Source: Tenebrio molitor (lineage: Eukaryota > Arthropoda > Insecta > Coleoptera > Tenebrionidae). From it: DNA of 64,000 nt. The position numbers were made by a program, and so were the translations under genes. The stretch spans positions 15,314,001 through 15,378,000 of the forward strand of contig NC_091048.1 of the NCBI RefSeq assembly GCF_963966145.1, written 5' to 3'. Below the pieces are notes generated by a model that did not search any database, was not told the origin of the DNA, and saw only the letters and a list, made by a program, of their open reading frames with translations. Positions 57,478 through 64,000 of the stretch are shown in pieces. The first letter of the stretch is position 1; every line of letters begins with the position of its first letter.

Positions 57478-58361
57478 TCAATTCAAAGGGTAATACGACT
57501 GCAAAACTCCTTCATAAACTGTCTGATCTGGTGCAAGGAAAAGACAAAAAATAATTCTATCCACCTGATCATTGTAACTTTCCAAGTGCTTTCGTACTTC
57601 GTAAGCTGCAACATGGGAAGCCAGCTCGTTAGGGTAACCGTAAATTCCTGTAGAAATACATGGAAAAGCGATTGTTTGCAATTTTTTCTCTAACATAATT
57701 TTTAAGCTATTTCTGTAGCATTGTTGCAATAATCCTGGCTTTTCGCCTCGAGGACCTACTGTATGGATCACATCTACAACATATTTAATTAAAACAAATA
57801 TTTTACCAAGCTCAAACATACATTTTGCTGGCAATTTATAACCTCCAGTTATTTTAGCTTGTCCTGTTTCACAGCCATGAAGTGATCTACACTCTTCCAA
57901 CAAATCGGGACCAGCACCACGATGTATCGCGCCATCAACTCCACCGCCTCCTAACAAAGAGGAATTGGCGGCATTTACGATGGCGTCCACCTGCAAAAAT
58001 GTACAGTCCTTTTTTTTTGGATTCTGAACATAATTACCTCCAGAGTCGTTATATCACCTGTAAAAATGGAAATTTTCTCAGTGAGTTTAGAATTTAATGA
58101 ATTGTCAATGGGTGAATTGGTTTTGCAAGGTATCTTTGGGGCCAGTTTTTTTTTGGCGTATTCTTGCCAAGTGGGGATGTCTGACAATTCTGTATGTTGC
58201 GTACAGCGATACAATTTACGCTTCTCGTCCAACGACATGGACAAGAATTTTTCTTTCTCTGTTTGCCAGTCACTCATTTTTAAATTCGTAACACTGCTGT
58301 ACGTTGCGACAGACACTTTAGCTACAACACCAACTGCCGATTTAATTTTCGTACAAAACAT
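57478..58361 (-). CDS. MacroD-type macrodomain, ADP-ribosyl hydrolase
   Basis: Three minus-strand exons join in phase: 58361-58038, 57990-57822 and 57773-57478, giving about 262 residues. The macrodomain follows a linker of about 100 residues and starts IFTGDITTLEVDAIVNAANS. The substrate loop is LLGGGGVDGAIHRGAG, followed by GGYKLPAKYVIHTVGP across the exon 2/3 junction and the second ligand loop CISTGIYGYP. This class removes mono-ADP-ribose from acidic residues and deacetylates O-acetyl-ADP-ribose. The N-terminus (MFCTKIKSAVGVVAKVSVAT) is basic and hydroxylated and could be a mitochondrial targeting peptide as in MACROD1, which is an inference. MACROD1 and MACROD2 cannot be told apart here. 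Confidence 0.92.
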
Positions 58362-59041
58362 TGTGGTTAAGGGTGTCTAAATGTAGGCAACCAGTTAAAC
58401 GTTACGGCAATCATTGTTGTCAACATTTGGCCGTATCTACCACACTCTGTACTCGCGGGGGTTGATTAAATTAAGTTGTTAAGTAGTGTGTTTGCTTACA
58501 TAATGTGTTTCTATGATAAGATTAAAAAGTGATCTAATGATTACAATATAAATATAATGTAAATTGTAATACCAGGAATGTACATGTTCATCAGCTTCAC
58601 CCTTATTTGCATTCAACAGTAATTTTTTTGTTATTTGGTAAGGGGAGCTCGACTTATCGTTACCTACCTAATGATAACAACTTTGATAAATCACTAATAA
58701 AGTTTGATGCGGTCGGGACTTAGTTTAATTTATCTACCATACCGATCGCACGCCCGTTCATCACGCGCGAAATATTTGTGAAGTCCAAGCGTAATTTTAG
58801 CTAGTTTAAAGACTAAAGACGGAATGTGAACACTCTGTAATTTTTCTAAAAACGATAAAGTGAAGTGGGTCTTTAATTGATTTGTCAAATTCGCAGAATT
58901 TAGTACTTATATCTGTTGATGTTGACGAGGTATTTGGAGTAGTTTGTGATAAAGATTAAAAAAAGTGAGATAAGAAAAATAAAAGTTAGTTGTGTGTTCT
59001 TAATGTACATAACGAGACTGATGCCGTGAGTTACCCGCAAC

Positions 59042-59146
59042 TTAAAAATTGTTTCTACAGTCGCGAGCCATCTGCCTAATATCGTGTTCACTAACTAATA
59101 ATTCTTGTCTTCGGCTTTCCATATACCAATAAATCAATGCGCATTC
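59042..59146 (-). other. Possible orphan terminal exon
   Basis: On the minus strand atatttttgcag is followed by 34 codons and TAA. The peptide reads ECALIYWYMESRRQELLVSE, then HDIRQMARDCRNNF. The composition is protein-like and the acceptor is good, but no partner exon was found upstream and I do not recognise the family. The segment at the 3' end overlaps a fragment (TCGCGAGC) of a MITE family, which weakens the case. Confidence 0.3.
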
Positions 59147-60651
59147 CTGCAAAAATATTTGTTTAAATAATCGTATTTTTATCTATAGGTTCAGAGGTTC
59201 AATCAAACCAATGGGTTAAGGCAAGGTGAAAAAATTTTCGTTGTGTGTTTAGATGTTTTTTAACCCATTCCAATTTCAGGTTGAAACCTAAAAGCTCAAA
59301 GTTTATGTCAGAAATATGTATTGGTTCAAAGTGATATTTGTTTTTATCGTAATTAAGCAGTTGGACAGTATCCAAAACGAGGTAATTTTTGTTTCATCTA
59401 TGTTGTAGTTTGAATTAAAATGTTTTTGTAATAACAGAACCATTCGAATCAATCACTATCTTATAAATAACACGAAACATAAACATCCGATCATTTGATT
59501 TTCTAAGGCCAGTCGATTTCTCGTTAAAAAACACTAATGTTGACTTTAGCTAGCAGAAAATTAATTATATAAGCTAACATATTTTATCGATTATGCAATT
59601 AGTTAATTATTTCCCTTTTCGAACCGTCATGGTACTTACCTACTTAATTTTGATACGAAGACATTTCATCACAGGTTTTCAGTATATTTGTTGTGCAATT
59701 TTTACAACAAATCGGGAAAAAACAAATAATAAAACAAACATTGATGAACTCACAACGTATTTATTAAAGATAAAAAGTGTGCCAGAAAAGAGCCATATTG
59801 GATCCAAACAACGAAATGATTAACTATTGATAAATAAATTTGTTTGATAACGTTAGACTACTTATCACGATGTCAATTACGAATGATGCATTTTTAAAAA
59901 TATAGCAGTTCACTATAATAGATTATTTACCATATGGCTTGGCTTAAAAGATTTTCACTTCCTCACATTATATCATTTTATTTCAACTAATTTATTGATT
60001 TTACAGACTAAGGGAATTGATGACGACAACACAACAGGTAGGTACAAAATCAACAATTTTATGTGTTTTATATGTGACGTCCGAATTTTCAAATAATGTG
60101 TTACATCTCTCTGTGACTTCTAAAGTATATTGCTTTTCGTTTAGATGAGAATTCAATCTGTTTAGGAATGCTAAGATTTATAAGATTCCTAGAATATCAA
60201 TTTTGAGTAGTTACACATAAGTCAATACGTAATAGTTCATCTTATTTATTTATTCAGTTTTCTACTCACCATTAGTTACTTTGAAAGTAACCCCACCAAT
60301 TATTTAGGTATTAAGTAAATGAACAGTTAAATTTATTAACAGTAAAAGAACAGATTTGCAGTTTTTACATAATAATTACAATCAAAATATACCCAAACCA
60401 CTTTATTACGTAATTGTTAATTAGTAGGTACCTATTCGTAGTTACTGTTACTGTTATATTGGATTGTTCACTATGTTCAGAGACTAACACTTGGAAGCAA
60501 GAAAATATATCAAAGTTCACAAAACTGTAAAAGTGTACATGTATTTTGTACATAATTTGGAAGTTGATAGTTTAACGGATCTTTTTGTAAAAATTGTGTG
60601 TATCAAATATGTAGGTACATAGACAGAAAATTTTTGCAATTGAAGGATATA

Positions 60652-61253
60652 CAGGGTGTTTTCGAAGTTGAGGCGTTCCTTGTAACATGAGGTAGGTACG
60701 TACTACACATTATTCTTAAGAATTTTAGCCTAAATTTTCTAAGTAAAATATTTGTATTAACGGAGATAATTGATTATATATTTTTGTTGTTTTCTAAAAT
60801 TTTGAGTCCGGTCCTGTCCATTTCTGCATTTCTCCGCTGTACTTGATTTATAACTAACCTGGCCCAGGATGGTGTCTTTCCGGAAGTCGCTCTACAGTAC
60901 TCTCTGGACGCCGCAGCTGCATTCTGATAACGTGATAACATTGCCCATACATTTGCAACATATCTGTGAGCTCATTATTTTCCTAACAATAAAGCCATTT
61001 CGACTAATTAGATGTCAACTCTGACAGTATTTTTGATTAACGTCCATCCTCATTTGATTTTTTTTTTTGTCAATTCCAATTATTTCTAACAAATCGCGCA
61101 AATTTGAGCAGGACCGGTTTCAAAAATTTCAAAAAAATTACTTGTATCTTCGTTACAGTACACATTTTACTAAGGTGATTTTAGCTAAAACTCTTTAGAA
61201 CAACGCATACTCTCACATGTTAAAAGGAACGCCTCAACTTAGAAAACACTCTG
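60652..61253. mobile_element. CAGGGTGTTTTCGAAG TIR element
   Basis: The ends CAGGGTGTTTTCGAAGTTGA and the complement of CTCAACTTAGAAAACACTCTG extend through GGCGTTCC and, further in, TTAACATG-like blocks. TA flanks both sides. A half copy lies at about 16596-16660. Confidence 0.8.
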
Positions 61254-62096
61254 TATTGTTGCAATTTAATGTTTTTCTCCCACTCAAAAAATAAAAGCAT
61301 TGAGCAGATAACAATCAATATTTGCGATGTGTAGGTGTGGAAATTGCACTGTACGTGGATCACTTACCAGGAAGTAATTTATAAAATTTGATACTTGAGA
61401 TTTTAATTTCGAAGACTTTCCATGCAACACATAAAACTTTTCGAAATAATCGAAGATATGCAAAAAAAAAAGATGTAGCGATTTAACAGTACCATTATAA
61501 GCATCTGCACAAACTAGGGTAGATAAACCGATAAAGCATTTGGTTACAGCGTGCAAAGATCTTGAGTCTCCTATTTTCATCGGTAACAAGAAATAGAAAG
61601 AAATTTTCCAGCATTAGCTTTTCCAAATTTCCATCACCAAGCTAAATTATTAGATATCAATTAAACCAATTACACTAGTAAGCAGCTATCAACAAGGAGT
61701 GTCTCGATCTAGCCAACAGTTGTATTCTATCGCAGGTCGCACATTTCTGCATTCTACTTCAACCATCACATTCATTCTGCTTAGTCTTCCGAAATTTTCG
61801 TTTCTAAAGGTGTTCAACAAAAAGCTATTGATGAAAAAATTTTAACAATTTAAATGATTGTAAATACATATGGCTGGTTTTCTGCAGAGAAACTAAAAAA
61901 ATGTAGAATTAATTGAATGACAGAAAAGTAATAGAATACATAATATTATATTAATTAACAGCAGCAATATTTTTGATTTTTCCTTTAAAATTTAATATCA
62001 TTGTTCAATGAATTAAGAACTAAATGATGTAACCAATGCCGTTGCAAAGCAAAACTAAAATATCGGGTGTTTTTTTTTTTTTATTTCACCTCATAG

Positions 62097-62212
62097 TAGG
62101 CGTTGAAGAGTCGATTGTGAACGCGCTATACAGGTTACGGGTCGCGGATCAGCTGTTTGAAATCTTACGTTTTACACGAGTGGTGCGTTCACAATCGACT
62201 CTTCAACACCTA
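62097..62212. mobile_element. Palindromic element
   Basis: TAGGCGTTGAAGAGTCGATT(GTGAACGC) is matched in reverse by GCGTTCACAATCGACTCTTC(AACACCTA). The arms are about 30 bp around an 55-bp centre. Confidence 0.6.
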
Positions 62213-62469
62213 CACTTGCGAGCAAAGAAATCGACCCACCCACACACACAAGTTTGAATGCATTTTTTTTTCAGTGACCAGGAATCAGATTTAAACAAAT
62301 AATATGTCGTTTGAAAGACTGTTTCTTAACGTTTTCAATGAGACTACATTCTCTGACAACTGCTTATATCTTCTCAAGTTTAGCGCCTTAAAATGAAATT
62401 AAACAAGACTATAGCAACAAGTCTTTAATTTTAGTATAATAGTATATGTAGTAGTATGTATATCACGTA

Positions 62470-63422
62470 TTACCTCCCCTTGCTCTAACAACAGCTTGCA
62501 TGCGACTGGGCATTGACCTAATCAAATTTACCTACTATTCTTTCTTGTGGAATGTTATGCCACTCTTCTTCCACTGCAACCATCAGTTCTGGGATGGACG
62601 TAGTAACAGGAACTCTGGCTCAAACTCTTCTCTTGAGCTCGTCCCACAGATGTTCGATGGGGTTTAGGTCGGGGCTACATGCTGGCCACTCTAAAACTCG
62701 AAGTCCCACTTCCGCAACGTACTCTCTGGTGATTCTCGCAGTGTGTGGCTTTGTATTGTCATGCATTAACATGAACTGGCTGCCCACAAACCCAGCATAG
62801 GGCACCACTGGCCTGCCAAAATCTCTCCGACATACCTTGCAGCTGTCAAACTCCTTCTATTGCGACCACGGGCTGCCCCAACCATGAAGACAGGTTCAGT
62901 TCGTCCTTCCGCAGATATCCCACCCCAGATCATACAGGAACCGCCGCCATAACTGACGCGTTCATCGATGCAGCACTCGGCAAATCGTTCTCCAGGTCGC
63001 CGGTACACTCGTCCTCTTCCATCGGAGAACAGAAGAGACATCCAATGGTCTAAGGTCCAATTCAGATGCTTCCGTGCGAAACGAAGCCGTGCTTGTCGAT
63101 GAGCTGCAGTCAACTTTGGACCAGTTGCAGGTCTGCGAGGTGTCAGGTTCGTCTCCTGCAGTCTTCGCCTCACTGTCCACTCACTAACAGCCAGCCCTCG
63201 GATATCACGGAGCTCCCGTTGAATTTGAACAGCATTCAGTCGACGGTTCCTCAACGATGTTGATACAATGAAGCGGTTATCTCTCTCCGATGTATACCTA
63301 CCGACGTCTACCTGTTCCTGGTCTCCGATTGAAGGAACCAGTGTCCTGAAATCGCTGGTAGACTCCAGTCGTTTAGTGAAGGGACATTTGGCGGGGGAAA
63401 CTTGCGCGGTCCAAATATCCAA
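62470..63422 (-). pseudogene. Dead Tc1-like transposase
   Basis: The minus strand encodes most of a Tc1 transposase in two frames. The first part (63422-62766) has the HTH region (SEWTVRRRLQETNLTPRRPA), HRQARLRFARKHLNWTLDHW and the block SLLFSDGRGRVYRRPGERFA, where Tc1 enzymes have DE instead of the D-GR seen here. The second part (62808-62620) has MLMHDNTKPHTARITREYVA with the second Asp, and WPACSPDLNPIEHLWDELKR with the third catalytic region, then a stop. A frameshift near 62805 separates them. A fold-back element (63364-63541) sits at the N-terminal end. Confidence 0.85.
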
Positions 63423-63541
63423 CCAATAGCAACCACTCTTATTTACTAATAAATGAACCTGGTCGAAACACAGAACGGTCGAACGAAATAGCGTTGCTGC
63501 GCATTCCCACCTAATGTCCCTTCACTAAACGGCTGGAGTCT
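63364..63541. mobile_element. Fold-back element at the end of the Tc1 remnant
   Basis: GACTCCAGTCGTTTAGTGAA(GGGACATT) is repeated in reverse as AATGTCCCTTCACTAAACGG(CTGGAGTC). It overlaps the N-terminal part of the transposase frame. Confidence 0.6.
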
Positions 63542-63750
63542 ACACCCGTCGAACCGCTGATCGGTTCAGATTTAGTTGTTGAGCAACAAATCGCTGACTA
63601 TGCCCAAGTTGTATGCAAGCAACGACTTGGGCAGCTACCTCAGGTGTGGTATGGTATCCATTATATTCACAGATAATGTGATTAATGGGGCTGCTAATGT
63701 CATATGTCATTGCTCGCGAGTGTACTACGAGGTGAAATTTAAAAAAACAC

Positions 63751-64000
63751 TCGATATACAGGGTGTCTTAAAATTATCGTATTCCGAGTTCGGGGCTTAG
63801 TAGGGGACATCCTGTTGACCAAGTAAAAATGTTAAAAAAAAAATTGCTCACTTTGAAAAAAATATCAAAGTTGCCAATATTTGTTTAAAAGTACCTGATT
63901 AATATTCTAGCTATGTCGTACTTCTCTTTTGAATAAAAAATGGAAAAATAAAACTTTTATTTTTTTCTAGATAAAGCTGTTTTTTCAAGAAATGTCTTTT
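63751..64000. mobile_element. Start of a CAGGGTGTC element, cut by the window end
   Basis: ATACAGGGTGTCTTAAAATT begins at about 63757 with the same terminal motif as the elements at 34693, 48922 and 60652. The other end would lie beyond the window. Bases 63542-63750 hold nothing recognised. Confidence 0.4.

Larger units (their letters stand above)
58362..62460. other. Gene-poor stretch with scattered repeats
   Basis: No convincing multi-exon gene was found in these 4.1 kb. They hold a possible terminal exon (59042-59146), a fragment of the CAGTCGCGAGC family near 59058, a complete TIR element (60652-61253) and a palindrome (62097-62212). A small exon-like piece on the plus strand (about 60013-60043, tttacag ... 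gtaggt) is too short to judge. Confidence 0.4.

Noticed and set aside
1..64000. CRISPR array, operon, phage or integrated virus
   Set aside because: No regularly spaced direct repeats, no gene clusters without introns and no viral polymerase or capsid-like reading were seen. The only polymerase remnant is a LINE-type reverse transcriptase.

Overview
The window is AT-rich nuclear DNA from an insect. Its genes have short phase-consistent GT-AG introns, and its proteins match insect gene families: the clock repressor clockwork orange, the BRM-complex subunit Moira, Mi-2, gamma-adaptin and ARFRP1. The very dense TA-flanked terminal-inverted-repeat (TIR) elements would suit a beetle-like genome, but the order cannot be fixed from sequence alone. 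Nothing prokaryotic, viral or CRISPR-like was seen.

Layout, left to right. 0-2.6 kb: a broken non-LTR retrotransposon, then the 3' exons of a gene with a RIF1-like PP1-docking motif (+). 3.1-4.9 kb: the prolyl hydroxylase OGFOD1 (+). 5.3-9.5 kb: cwo, a bHLH-Orange clock repressor (-), followed upstream by about 4.3 kb holding nine CACGTG E-boxes. 14.6-22.7 kb: moira/SMARCC (+), whose 5.2-kb intron is packed with end-to-end miniature elements. 23.3-37.7 kb: CHERP (-), an SR-related splicing factor with an 11.6-kb intron that contains a nested transposon tower and several dead transposases. 38.2-39.2 kb: a THEG-repeat protein (+), head to head with CHERP. 39.6-43.9 kb: gamma-adaptin AP1G1 (-), with two candidate microexons. 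44.7-45.5 kb: ARFRP1 (-). 45.9-46.9 kb: a tetraspanin (+) with a tRNA-Leu(UAG) in an intron. 47.5-57.1 kb: the chromatin remodeller Mi-2/CHD4 (-). 57.5-58.4 kb: a MacroD-type macrodomain protein (-). 58.4-64 kb: gene-poor DNA with a dead Tc1 transposon and TIR elements.

Most genes are housekeeping functions: chromatin remodelling (Moira, Mi-2), trans-Golgi/endosome traffic (AP1G1, ARFRP1), splicing (CHERP), ribosomal hydroxylation (OGFOD1) and ADP-ribose metabolism. They do not form one pathway. All exon structures were assembled by hand from splice sites and reading phase, with no transcript data.

I did not find a clearly new biological system. The observations most worth following are the E-box cluster upstream of cwo, the two 3n-length microexons at one site in gamma-adaptin, the contiguous miniature-element array in moira, the multi-level nested insertion with readable target-site duplications in CHERP, and small TIR elements that keep short open frames.
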